Positions 35,831-44,183 of a DNA stretch of 64,000 nucleotides are shown piece by piece. The position numbers and the translations under genes are program-made. The DNA is taken from assembly GCF_900115175.1 (NCBI RefSeq), contig NZ_FOYV01000001.1, forward strand, positions 558,001 through 622,000, given 5' to 3'. Every line of letters starts with the position of its first letter. The first letter of the stretch is position 1. This stretch comes from Marinobacter gudaonensis. Lineage in GTDB: Bacteria > Pseudomonadota > Gammaproteobacteria > Pseudomonadales > Oleiphilaceae. The notes under the pieces are model-generated. The model worked only from the letters and a program-made list of their open reading frames with translations. It ran no database searches and was not told the DNA's origin.

Positions 35831-37353
35831 CAAATTGCTCCCAATTCCGCCAGCACAACGATGGTGACGTAGGCGCTTGCGGCCAAAGCGGCCAGGACGG
35901 CAATCAGGACAGTCGCTTTACGATGTCTGCGCTTCTCATACGGTGTCCGTACCTGGGGAATCTCCGCCAGCACCGGCAGGCCAATACCCTCTTCCAACTG
36001 GCTCCTTGCCCGGATACGCGGATCGATCTGCAACAGGCCAGCGAGCGCTCCGAACGGCGCGGCAATGCCCATAAGCAGCCCTGCCACGGCAAACATGGAG
36101 AATTTCGGACCGGTGGGGGTGCGAGGGAACTGCGCCGTTTCATTGATGCGGTAGTTCAGGCCCTGGCCCTCAATGTCCAGATGCATGGAAACCCGGGCTT
36201 TCTCGCGACGCTTGAGGAGGTCGTCGTAGATCTCGCGGTTTACTTCCATGTCACGGGTCAGTTCAGAATACTGGGCCTTGTTGGCCTGTATTCGTTCCAT
36301 CCGTTGTGCCTGCTGTCGCAACAGCCGCTGAAGGGATTCGATGCGGGTATCCACGGTTGCCACATCGGCCCGGGCCTTCGAAAGGGCTGCGCTCAGCTCC
36401 TGATGAAGCGGATTAACGGTTTCCTCACCCTCAACGCTGACGACATTGCCACTCTCCTGCGCTTCAGCGGCCTGGTCTCGCTGTTTGCGAAGTTCGGCAA
36501 GCTGTTCACGCAGGATCACGATATCCGGATAACTGTCGTGATACTGGAGCCTGAGAGAATCCAGTCTTTCTTCCAGGGTCCTGATGCGTTCCCTGTAGGC
36601 ATCTTCGGTTTTTCCCTGCCGGAGGGTTGGCTGAATGCCCGCCAGTTGCTGCTGCAGGGAACGAACGCGAGTCTGCAGCTCTTCCTTTTCCAGCTCCGCC
36701 AGCTCCAGCTGGCTTCTCAGTTGCGCCATCCTGGCGTTGGCCTCCTGCTCGGTGCCATCGGTATTTTCGGAAAGAAATTGCTTTAATCGGGCCTCGGCCT
36801 CGGCCAGTTGTTTCTCGTAGCTTTTGACCTGCTTGTCGATAAAATCGTAGGCGCTTCTGCTTTCCGTACGCTTGCGCTCCTTCGATTCTTCGATGAACAG
36901 CTGGCCGAGCCGCTGGGCGGCGCGAAATGCCTCCATCTGGGAGGTCGCCGAGTAGCCAATGCTGAAATAGCTGTCGCCCCTGGGTCTTACAGAGATGCCG
37001 GAGCGGATATCCAGAATCCTGTTCTCAACGGCTTCCGGGGTCATGGCTGCGTTCGGGAAAACACTGTCATCGGTTGCCAGCTTTTCAACAATGCTTCTGC
37101 TGAGCAAAAGCTCACGGGCGGCGGAAGTGCGGTCGTTAATTTCGGTGGTAACGGCCCGCCCTTCCATCAGCGGGCCTATGATGTTCCGGTCGTCGACAAA
37201 GATAATGACATCCGACTGGTACTTGTAAGGCCACACAAAACCCGCAGCCAGCACCGCGAAGCTCACCACCAGGAAAAGCAACAGAGCCATCCACTTATGG
37301 TTTCTCACTTCCCTCACTATTTCGCCGGGAAGTTGCGAAAGAGGTAAGGCCAT
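35830..37353 (-). CDS. XrtA system polysaccharide chain-length determinant (Wzz-like)
   Basis: 507 residues with a Wzz domain at the N-terminus: first transmembrane helix at about 20-45 (HKWMALLLFLVVSFAVLAAG), a long coiled-coil periplasmic region (about 150-400, many E-K-R-Q heptads such as LRSQLELAELEKEELQTRVR), then a PxxP-type motif (FPRTPTGPKFSMFA) before the second transmembrane helix, and an extra C-terminal helix near 485. Fits the exosortase A chain-length family. Works with the autokinase-like protein and the export lipoprotein to set polymer length and export. One base separates it from the export gene. Confidence 0.93.
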   Translation of the reverse strand: MALPLSQLPGEIVREVRNHKWMALLLFLVVSFAVLAAGFVWPYKYQSDVIIFVDDRNIIGPLMEGRAVTTEINDRTSAARELLLSRSIVEKLATDDSVFPNAAMTPEAVENRILDIRSGISVRPRGDSYFSIGYSATSQMEAFRAAQRLGQLFIEESKERKRTESRSAYDFIDKQVKSYEKQLAEAEARLKQFLSENTDGTEQEANARMAQLRSQLELAELEKEELQTRVRSLQQQLAGIQPTLRQGKTEDAYRERIRTLEERLDSLRLQYHDSYPDIVILREQLAELRKQRDQAAEAQESGNVVSVEGEETVNPLHQELSAALSKARADVATVDTRIESLQRLLRQQAQRMERIQANKAQYSELTRDMEVNREIYDDLLKRREKARVSMHLDIEGQGLNYRINETAQFPRTPTGPKFSMFAVAGLLMGIAAPFGALAGLLQIDPRIRARSQLEEGIGLPVLAEIPQVRTPYEKRRHRKATVLIAVLAALAASAYVTIVVLAELGAI

Positions 37354-37354
37354 A

Positions 37355-37999
37355 TCAGAAGCTTCGCTCGGGCACGGTCAGGATATCGCCAGGCCTCATC
37401 AGGTAGTTCGTCCGAACCTGTCCCTCGTTCAGGATGTCGCCCAGCTCTATCGGAATGGCGACCACCTCGCCCTCAAACTTCCTGTAGAGCATCGCATTGT
37501 TCAGAGCGGCGAACTCATTGGCGCCGCCCGCGCTCAGGAAAATATCCAGAACGGTCATTCCGCTCCTGTGCGGGATAGACAGGGGCTGACGCACGGCGCC
37601 GGTAACGCGAACGCGGTCTGTGAACTCGTGGCTGCCCATGGAAGTAACAACCACGCTCACCTGCGGTTCTCGTATGTATTCGGAAAGTGAGGTGCGAATG
37701 GCGCTGGCCAGTTGCTCAGGGGTGCGGCCACTGGCCTGCACGTCGCCCACAAGCGGCACAGAAATCTTGCCATCCGGGCGCACTGGAACTGAAATGCTGA
37801 GGTCTTCATTGCGCCACACCGAGACGCTTACAACATCGGTGGCGCCGAGTATGTACTGGTCAACGCTCGTGCTTGCATCCACCGACAGTGCCCGCTGTAT
37901 CTTCTCCGGCGAAGAGGCACTCTGGGTGGCACAGCCTGAAACCAATACCACTGAAAAAAGGACGAGTATGAGTCCCTGGAGGGAGTACTTCCGTGACAT
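37355..37999 (-). CDS. XrtA-associated polysaccharide export lipoprotein (Wza-like)
   Basis: 214 residues. ATG 37999 is preferred to the ATG at 38035 because GAGAGG lies eight bases upstream and it gives an ideal lipoprotein signal (VVLVSGC, Cys near 23). A Poly_export domain follows (YILGATDVVSVSVWRNEDLS, PDGKISVPLVGDV, SEYIREPQVSVVV), then a SLBB-type domain (RVRVTGAVRQPLSIPHRSGM) and MRPGDILTVPE. Outer-membrane export channel component for the exopolysaccharide. Confidence 0.93.
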   Translation of the reverse strand: MSRKYSLQGLILVLFSVVLVSGCATQSASSPEKIQRALSVDASTSVDQYILGATDVVSVSVWRNEDLSISVPVRPDGKISVPLVGDVQASGRTPEQLASAIRTSLSEYIREPQVSVVVTSMGSHEFTDRVRVTGAVRQPLSIPHRSGMTVLDIFLSAGGANEFAALNNAMLYRKFEGEVVAIPIELGDILNEGQVRTNYLMRPGDILTVPERSF

Positions 38000-38061
38000 C
38001 GTTTTTCCTCTCTGGAGGTCCGTGCTGATTTCCATGTTTCGGGCCAGGCGTGCTTCCGAAA

Positions 38062-39474
38062 CTACCGTGATCCTTTTTTGAACAATACCACTTCTACTGT
38101 CTGAATTATAATCAACAGATCAAGTAATAAACTCTGATTTTTTATGTAGTACAAATCGTAGCGAAGCTTTTCGCGGGTGTCTTCTTCATTGTCCGCGTAG
38201 GCAAAGCACAGCTGTGCCCAGCCTGTAAGCCCCGGCTTTACCCGGTGGCGCTCTCCATAAAAGGGAATCGTCTCCGTCAGGCGCTGAACAAACACTGGGC
38301 GCTCGGGCCGGGGCCCCACGAATGCCATGGTGCCATTGAGCACGTTAAAGATCTGTGGCAGCTCGTCGATCCGCACCTTGCGAATGAATTCGCCCACACG
38401 GGTAACGCGGGTATCGTTCTTGCTCGCCCATACGGCGCCATCCTTCTCGGCGTCCGTCCGCATGGAGCGGAATTTGTGCACTCGAAATACCTTGTTGTTA
38501 AGACCAACCCGCTCCTGGCTATATAGCACGGGGGCTTTTAATCCATCTTCCAGTTTGATGGCCAGAACCGTGAGCAGCATGATGGGCGCACTGACAATCA
38601 GAAGGCTGCCGGCCGACAGAATATCCAGCGCCCTTTTGCCGAAGCCATACACCGAGGAAACGGTGAAGCCATCGGAAAAGACCAGCCAGCCACGGGTAAT
38701 CATCTCAAGCGCCACTTTCCTGGACTCTCGTTCGTAGAAACTGGCACCGTCAATTATATGGACACCTTCCATCTTGCATTCGAGAAGGTCCTCCATCGGC
38801 AACCCTTTCCGCCGGTCGTCTACCGCAACAACGATCTCCCTCACCGGGTGCTTCAGGATGTAATCGTGGAGCGAGGCAGGGTTATTGATGAGGTATTGCT
38901 CTTCCACCTCGATCGATTCATCGGGAAGCGGCACAAAGCCATCGAGCGTGAAGCCCTTCCGGTTAAAGGGTGTTTCGAGATCCACCAGCAACTGGTTGGC
39001 CCTGCGGCCCGCGCCCAGCACCAGCACCCGGCGTTTGAACGCCTCCTTGCCAACAATGCTGAAAAACAGAACCCGGGCAACGCCGAGGGCAAACACCGAA
39101 AGCACCGTGGCGGTGGTAAGCAGGCCGAAGCTGCCCATATACCAGAGCCATTGGTCGGCAATCACATAGGCGAAGCCATGGGCGGGAATGGCCAGTATCA
39201 GCGCCATGATGGTTCTGAGCATCATGCCCGACATGCCTTCCTCAACCCGGGATTGATGCACTCCCAGGGCAATCATGACAATCAGGCAGAGAACAGCGAA
39301 TACCAACGCTGAGGGCAGGACAAAAACGAGGTTGTCCCAGAAGAACGGAAGATCACCGAAGAACCGGAAGAAAACAGCAAGCGAAAAGACCAGTGCCAGG
39401 ACCAGCAGGTCTATCAGCCCGAGAATGACAAAAGGCAGGTGTATGTAGTGTCTGAACAATCTGACGTGTGCCAC
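38062..39474 (-). CDS. XrtA system initiating sugar transferase (polyprenyl glycosylphosphotransferase)
   Basis: 470 residues. Four or five transmembrane helices in the first 150 residues, a CoA-binding-like Rossmann segment (RRVLVLGAGRRANQLLVDL), another helix near 280, then the bacterial sugar-transferase domain: YSQERVGLNNKVFRVHKFRSMR, VRIDELPQIFNVLNG and FVGPRPERP. It loads the first sugar phosphate onto undecaprenyl phosphate. The start is GTG at 39474, with AAAAGGAG six to seven bases upstream. First gene of the long minus-strand exopolysaccharide run, so the main promoter should be in the 132 bases before it. Confidence 0.93.
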   Translation of the reverse strand: MAHVRLFRHYIHLPFVILGLIDLLVLALVFSLAVFFRFFGDLPFFWDNLVFVLPSALVFAVLCLIVMIALGVHQSRVEEGMSGMMLRTIMALILAIPAHGFAYVIADQWLWYMGSFGLLTTATVLSVFALGVARVLFFSIVGKEAFKRRVLVLGAGRRANQLLVDLETPFNRKGFTLDGFVPLPDESIEVEEQYLINNPASLHDYILKHPVREIVVAVDDRRKGLPMEDLLECKMEGVHIIDGASFYERESRKVALEMITRGWLVFSDGFTVSSVYGFGKRALDILSAGSLLIVSAPIMLLTVLAIKLEDGLKAPVLYSQERVGLNNKVFRVHKFRSMRTDAEKDGAVWASKNDTRVTRVGEFIRKVRIDELPQIFNVLNGTMAFVGPRPERPVFVQRLTETIPFYGERHRVKPGLTGWAQLCFAYADNEEDTREKLRYDLYYIKNQSLLLDLLIIIQTVEVVLFKKGSR

Positions 39475-39537
39475 GCCAACTCCTTTTGCTACCCAAGCAA
39501 TAAAAAACGCATCCCGCGTTATACAGCGCCAAGAACA

Positions 39538-39568
39538 GCAGTTTACTGCAATTTCAGGCTACTGCAAT
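39538..39568 (-). promoter_or_regulatory. Direct repeats and palindrome upstream of the exopolysaccharide operon
   Basis: In plus-strand reading, TACTGCAAT occurs at 39544-39552 and again at 39560-39568, 16 bases apart; the palindrome GCAGTTTACTGC (39538-39549) overlaps the first copy. They lie 64-94 bases before the sugar-transferase start, in the region that must hold the operon promoter. Possible regulator-binding site; no sigma-54 element with correct spacing was found here. Confidence 0.4.
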
Positions 39569-39606
39569 CGCAAGCGACAGGATTCCACCAATTTGCCCGG
39601 TCCCTG

Positions 39607-41091
39607 TCAGCCAGCCAAAGCATCCATGAATTCGTGAACGGGCACAGACTCGAGTGCCTTCTGATCCTCACACAGAGCAAGAATCCGGGCGCACTGCTGG
39701 CGAGAGAATCGCGTCGCCAGATTGGTCTCGAATTTCTTCACCAGTTCCGGAATGCCCTCGTCTCTGCGGCGCCGGTGCCCCAGGGGATACTCCACGGCAA
39801 CGGGCTGCGTACTGGAACCATCTGAGAAGAACACCTGTATGGCATTGGCAATGGATCTCTTTTCCGGCTCCAGATATTCCCGGCTGTAACGCTCATCCTC
39901 AACCACCTCCATTTTGTTTCGCAGCTCATCGATGATCGGATAGGCCTGGTGAAAGCCGTCTTCATAGTGCTCTGCCTCCAGTTTTCCGAAAATGAGCGGA
40001 ACGGCGGTCATGTACTGGAGGCAGTGGTCCCGATCTGCGGGGTTGGCGAGTTTTCCGGTTTTCGAAATGATCCGGATGGCCGATTCGTGGGTGGTAATGA
40101 CTATTCGTTCGATGTCCTCTAACCGATCCTTGACCTCAGGGTGCAGTGCCAGTGCCGCCTCTACGGCAGTCTGGGCATGAAACTCCGCAGGGAACGAGAT
40201 TTTGAAGAGGATGTTCTCCATCACATAACTGCCGAAAGGCTGAGGCAGGGAAAACTGACGCTGGTCTTCGGGTTTCAGTTGCTGGTCCTTGTTGGTTTTG
40301 CTGAACAGAACGTCATAAAAACCCCACTGCGGCGCTGTCAGCACACCTGGAATGCCGGTTTCTCCCCGCACGGCAATGTCCGCGAGCCTCACGCCGCGGG
40401 AGGAGGCATCGCCGGCTGCCCAGGATTTCCTGGGGCCGGCATTGGGGGCGTGACGGTAGGTCCGCAGGGATTGGCCGTCTACCCATGCGTGAGACAGTGC
40501 CGAAAGCATCTGTTCGCGATTGGCGCCCATCAGGCGGGCGGCCACGGCGGTTGAGGCAACTTTTACCAGCACGACGTGGTCTAGCCCCACCCGATTGAAT
40601 GAGTTCTCCAGCGCAAGCACGCCTTGTATCTCATGGGCCATGATCATCGCTTCAAGAACGTCGCGAATGGCCAGAGGGCTCTTGCCTACTGACACACGTT
40701 TACGCGAAAGGTGATCGGCAACGGCCAGAATGGCCCCGAGATTGTCGGAGGGGTGGCCCCATTCTGCCGCCAGCCAGGTGTCGTTGTAATCCAGCCAGCG
40801 GATAATGCAGCCGATGTCCCAGGCCGCTTTCACCGGGTCCAGGCGGAATGGTGTGCCCGGGACACGGGCGCCATCGGGAACGTGAGTGCCCTCCACCAGG
40901 GGACCAAGATGTTTTGAACACTCGGGAAACCTCAGCGCCAGCAATCCACAGCCAATGGAGTCCATCAGGCAATATCTGGCCGTGGTCCAGGCCTCTTCGC
41001 TGTCGATGTTGTAGGTCAGCACATAGTCCGCGATTTTCTGCAGTACCTGGTCGTAGTCTGGACGCTCGTTCGAATCTGAGGTCTGCGACAT
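39607..41091 (-). CDS. prpD: 2-methylcitrate dehydratase PrpD (MmgE/PrpD family)
   Basis: 494 residues from ATG 41091 (AGAGGAGG nine bases upstream); the ATG at 41100 abuts the ribosome site and is less likely. Family blocks: [75 protein letters not shown] and [15 protein letters not shown]. Length agrees with PrpD of gammaproteobacteria. Family role: dehydration of 2-methylcitrate in propionate breakdown. In many relatives AcnD and PrpF take over this step while prpD remains in the operon. Here it stands apart from gntR-prpBC-acnD-prpF by two PEP-CTERM genes and must use its own promoter. Confidence 0.94.
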   Translation of the reverse strand: MSQTSDSNERPDYDQVLQKIADYVLTYNIDSEEAWTTARYCLMDSIGCGLLALRFPECSKHLGPLVEGTHVPDGARVPGTPFRLDPVKAAWDIGCIIRWLDYNDTWLAAEWGHPSDNLGAILAVADHLSRKRVSVGKSPLAIRDVLEAMIMAHEIQGVLALENSFNRVGLDHVVLVKVASTAVAARLMGANREQMLSALSHAWVDGQSLRTYRHAPNAGPRKSWAAGDASSRGVRLADIAVRGETGIPGVLTAPQWGFYDVLFSKTNKDQQLKPEDQRQFSLPQPFGSYVMENILFKISFPAEFHAQTAVEAALALHPEVKDRLEDIERIVITTHESAIRIISKTGKLANPADRDHCLQYMTAVPLIFGKLEAEHYEDGFHQAYPIIDELRNKMEVVEDERYSREYLEPEKRSIANAIQVFFSDGSSTQPVAVEYPLGHRRRRDEGIPELVKKFETNLATRFSRQQCARILALCEDQKALESVPVHEFMDALAG

Positions 41092-41252
41092 TGGAACCAT
41101 CCTCCTCTTGTTGCCTGACGCCTACTCCAGAGTCTAGTTGCTGACCGCCTGAGAGCCAGCTGGCACAGCATATGTCAGGAAATTAAACATTTTCAGGCAT
41201 GACTCCATGAAGACACATGTTATCTGATTGTTATAAATGCACTTTTCATAGT

Positions 41253-41269
41253 TGGCCCTCACCTTGCAC
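41253..41269 (+). promoter_or_regulatory. Sigma-54 promoter of PEP-CTERM gene at 41343
   Basis: TGGCCC, five bases, TTGCA: GG at 41254-41255 and GC at 41266-41267 with ten bases between; 10 of 11 consensus positions. Predicted transcription start near 41279, giving a leader of about 64 bases. Confidence 0.82.
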
Positions 41270-41342
41270 CGGTGTAAAGGGGCATTGACGCTCCATAAAG
41301 ACTCAAGAAATACACCGTGGAAACACTAAAGGGACGAAAGCA

Positions 41343-42095
41343 ATGAACAGGAATATGACAATCGGTGGACACGTTGTAGGCGCTTCCCTAGCGCTTGCTC
41401 TCATGGGGGGAGCTTCCAGTGCTCTGGCCGCTCCTATTACTTTCTTTGGCGAGGACACCTCAACAGCTGGGGTCCTTGGAACGAATTCCGCGCAGGCGCG
41501 CACGGATTTTCTCGCTAACCTGACCGGTGTCGGAAACGAGGACTTTGAATCATTCACCTCGGGGAGCAGTTCCCCGTTGAACCTGAGCTTCCCGGGTAGC
41601 AGTGGCTCCCTGAGTGCCACCCTGACAGGTACTGGCGTCATTGCTGGTTCCCCCGCGGTTGGACGGTTTGCGACGTCCGGTACAAAATACCTTGAAGTCA
41701 GCACTGGCTCGTTCGTAATCGATTTTCTCGATCCGGTGAGTGCTTTCGGCTTCAACGGTATCGACATTGGCGACTTTGTCACCAACCAGATGGTGCTCAA
41801 GTTGACCAATACGCTGGGCGACACCACGGAGCTGACCGTTCCTCACTCCCTGGGTATCGGCAACTTTGCCCAGGCAACTCTGTTCTTCGGGTTCTACGAC
41901 CTGGCGCAGTCCTTCACCAGCATTGAATTTACCAACGCCGGCGGTGGCGATCTGTTCGCCTTCGACGACATGGTGATTGGTGATGCCGAGCAGGTAACGC
42001 CCACCCCGGTACCGGAGCCTGCTACCCTGGCACTGCTGGGTCTTGGCTTGCTTGGGCTGGGAGCCAGACGCCGGCTTTTCTCACGCTCTGCCTGA
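41343..42095 (+). CDS. PEP-CTERM sorting-domain protein
   Basis: 250 residues. AAGGGA upstream of the ATG. Signal peptide (GASLALALMGGASSALA, cleavage near 29), a beta-rich body with FLDPVSAFGFNGIDIGD and FAFDDMVIGDAEQ, a short Thr-Pro linker and the sorting signal PVPEPATLALLGLGLLGLGARRRLF. The body resembles the common PEP-CTERM beta-sandwich type in which a DxGD loop precedes the final strands, probably a calcium- or glycan-binding fold. Monocistronic, with a sigma-54 promoter upstream and a shared terminator downstream; convergent with another PEP-CTERM gene. Confidence 0.94.
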   Translation: MNRNMTIGGHVVGASLALALMGGASSALAAPITFFGEDTSTAGVLGTNSAQARTDFLANLTGVGNEDFESFTSGSSSPLNLSFPGSSGSLSATLTGTGVIAGSPAVGRFATSGTKYLEVSTGSFVIDFLDPVSAFGFNGIDIGDFVTNQMVLKLTNTLGDTTELTVPHSLGIGNFAQATLFFGFYDLAQSFTSIEFTNAGGGDLFAFDDMVIGDAEQVTPTPVPEPATLALLGLGLLGLGARRRLFSRSA

Positions 42096-42136
42096 GCGAG
42101 TGGATGTCCAGCACAGTTGATGTAACGTCCTAAAAC

Positions 42137-42173
42137 AAAGAAGCCATTCAGACAGGATCTGAATGGCTTCTTT
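42137..42173. terminator. Bidirectional rho-independent terminator between two PEP-CTERM genes
   Basis: A perfect 16-base stem, AAAGAAGCCATTCAGA (42137-42152) and TCTGAATGGCTTCTTT (42158-42173), with a five-base loop. A and T ends on either side suit both convergent genes. Confidence 0.92.
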
Positions 42174-42195
42174 ACTTTGGGAGCAAATAGAGCAA

Positions 42196-42846
42196 TCAGG
42201 CTTTACGCTTGCGGCCCCTGAGCCCCAACCCCATCAGGCCCAGGCCGAGCAGCGCGAAGGTGGCCGGCTCCGGAACCTGCGCAAAGGTATGGTTATCGGT
42301 TTCGAACGCTTTGCTGGTGCTGATCAGTTCAATGGTGTCGAAAGACATCGCGCCAAAGAAGAAATTGACGTAGCGATTGTCGTTCAGGCTAACCTGATTG
42401 CCTTGCACCAGAATGTTCGGATCAACCGTTTGAAGATCCAGACCGGTTACAGTCCAATCTTCTCCCGAGACCGAGTTGGAAAACTTGATTGAGTTGTAGT
42501 TATCAATCGAGCCCCAGAAAAGACCGAAATAATTGTAGCTGCCACCCGGGTCCAGAGTTGCGGACTGTGCACTGGTGTAAGGTGCCGGCACTGTCAGGTA
42601 CGGGTTATCAGAGCCCAGGTTAAACGGTGCTGCGTACTGGCCACTTACGCTGCCAGTGACAACGTCGAAGCTGCCAGAGCAGCCACCCGCGTAAGTACAC
42701 CCGCTGCTGAAGTCAATTTCAGTAATGCCGGAAACGCTGCTGTTGTATACGCCTCCAGCTTCAACGGTAATCAAGAGGGCATTCGCACTGCCACTTGCCA
42801 ACAAACCTGCTGTTGCCACAGCGGCGACTAGTTTTCCATACTTCAT
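42196..42846 (-). CDS. PEP-CTERM sorting-domain protein
   Basis: 216 residues. Signal peptide MKYGKLVAAVATAGLLASGSANA, a body with one Cys pair (CTYAGGC) and SNYFGLFWGSIDNYNS-like segments (NYFGLFWGSIDNYNSIKF), and the tail VPEPATFALLGLGLMGLGLRGRKRKA. GGGGT lies before the ATG. The body resembles the Npun/choice-of-anchor PEP-CTERM type in which the LFWGSIDxYN motif recurs; that assignment is from memory of the family and uncertain. Convergent with the PEP-CTERM gene at 41343 and between prpD and prpF. Confidence 0.94.
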   Translation of the reverse strand: MKYGKLVAAVATAGLLASGSANALLITVEAGGVYNSSVSGITEIDFSSGCTYAGGCSGSFDVVTGSVSGQYAAPFNLGSDNPYLTVPAPYTSAQSATLDPGGSYNYFGLFWGSIDNYNSIKFSNSVSGEDWTVTGLDLQTVDPNILVQGNQVSLNDNRYVNFFFGAMSFDTIELISTSKAFETDNHTFAQVPEPATFALLGLGLMGLGLRGRKRKA

Positions 42847-42907
42847 GTTGTGACCCCACTATTCCTGTTTGTCAGAATTCCCGAAAACGGGATTCGCGAG
42901 GTCTTAA

Positions 42908-42923
42908 CGCGCGTTTCGTGCCA
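42908..42923 (-). promoter_or_regulatory. Probable sigma-54 promoter of PEP-CTERM gene at 42846
   Basis: Read on the minus strand: TGGCAC (42923-42918), five bases, GCGCG. GG and GC are ten bases apart, and the -24 box is perfect; the -12 box keeps only the invariant GC. Predicted start near 42898, about 50 bases before the ATG. Confidence 0.6.
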
Positions 42924-43013
42924 CCTTGGGCAGTGTCACGAAAAAACAGCGCGTTACAAAACAGCAATGTGAGGGTGCTTGACCGAAGTGTAAAGCAACC
43001 CGACACTCCCGGA

Positions 43014-44183
43014 TTACTGGGGCACCCTCACCCAACCTTCCATCAACACCCGGGCACTCCGGCTCATGATCGCCTTGGTCGCCGTCCATTGCCCGTCAAC
43101 CTGTTTGGCTTCCGCCCCCACACGCAAGGTGCCGGAGGGATGCCCAAAGGTCACGTGCGTACGGTCACCACCGCCAGCCGCCAGGTTCACCAGTGTCCCC
43201 GGAACCGCCGATGCTGTCGCAATGGCCACCGCTGCGGTACCCATCATGGCGTGGTGCAGCTTGCCCATGGACAGGGCCCGCACCAGTACATCCACGTCTC
43301 CGGCGCCGATGTGCTTGCCGCTTGAGGATACGTAATCAGACGGCTTCGCCACGAAGGCCACCTTCGGTGTGTGCTGGCGATTGGCGGCTTCTTCGATGTT
43401 CTGGATCAGCCCCATCTTGACCGCACCGTGGGCACGGATGGTTTCGAACCGGGCCAGGGCCTGGGGATCGGAGTTGATGTGATCCTGGAGTTCGGTACCT
43501 GTGTAGCCGATGTCTTCGGCGTTCACAAAGATGGTGGGGATGCCGGCGTTGATCATGGTGGCTTTCAGGGTGCCGACGCCCGGCACCTCCAGATCGTCCA
43601 CCAGATTGCCGGTGGGAAACATGGCGCCCTCGCCGTCGGCCGGGTCCATGAATTCCACCTGCACCTCGGCGGCCGGGAAAGTCACGCCGTCCAGCTCGAA
43701 GTCGCCGGTTTCCTGCACTTCGCCGTTGGTAATGGGAATATGGGCGACGATGGTCTTTTTGATGTTGGCCTGCCAGATGCGCACGGTGCAGGTGCCGTTC
43801 TCGGGGATCCGGTCTTGGGCCACGAAGCCGCTGTTGATGGCAAAAGCGCCCACAGCAGCCGTGAGGTTGCCACAGTTGCCGCTCCAGTCCACAAAGGGCT
43901 TGTCGATGGAGACCTGCCCGAACAGGTAGTCCACGTCGTGATCCGGCACGGTGGGCTCGGCCAGGATGACGGTTTTGCTGGTGCTGGAGGTGGCCCCGCC
44001 CATACCGTCGATCTGCTTCTGGTACGGGTCGGGGCTGCCGATTACGCGCAGCAGCAGTTTATCGCGGGCATCGCCCGGCACCTGGGCGGCTTCCGGCAGG
44101 TCCTGCAGCCGGAAGAACACGCCTTTGGAGGTGCCGCCACGCATGTACGTGGCGGGGATTCGGATTTGCGGCGCGTGTGTCAT
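43014..44183 (-). CDS. prpF: AcnD-accessory protein PrpF (aconitate isomerase-like)
   Basis: 389 residues of the PrpF family (diaminopimelate-epimerase fold): IPATYMRGGTSKGVFF at the N-terminus, GGATSSTSKTVIL, DWSGNCGNLTAAVGAFAI with the catalytic Cys, and HHAMMGTAAVAIA with GHPSGTLRVGAE near the end. Family role: isomerises the product of AcnD so the methylcitrate cycle can proceed without PrpD. Four-base ATGA overlap with acnD. No terminator is obvious after it. Confidence 0.95.
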   Translation of the reverse strand: MTHAPQIRIPATYMRGGTSKGVFFRLQDLPEAAQVPGDARDKLLLRVIGSPDPYQKQIDGMGGATSSTSKTVILAEPTVPDHDVDYLFGQVSIDKPFVDWSGNCGNLTAAVGAFAINSGFVAQDRIPENGTCTVRIWQANIKKTIVAHIPITNGEVQETGDFELDGVTFPAAEVQVEFMDPADGEGAMFPTGNLVDDLEVPGVGTLKATMINAGIPTIFVNAEDIGYTGTELQDHINSDPQALARFETIRAHGAVKMGLIQNIEEAANRQHTPKVAFVAKPSDYVSSSGKHIGAGDVDVLVRALSMGKLHHAMMGTAAVAIATASAVPGTLVNLAAGGGDRTHVTFGHPSGTLRVGAEAKQVDGQWTATKAIMSRSARVLMEGWVRVPQ

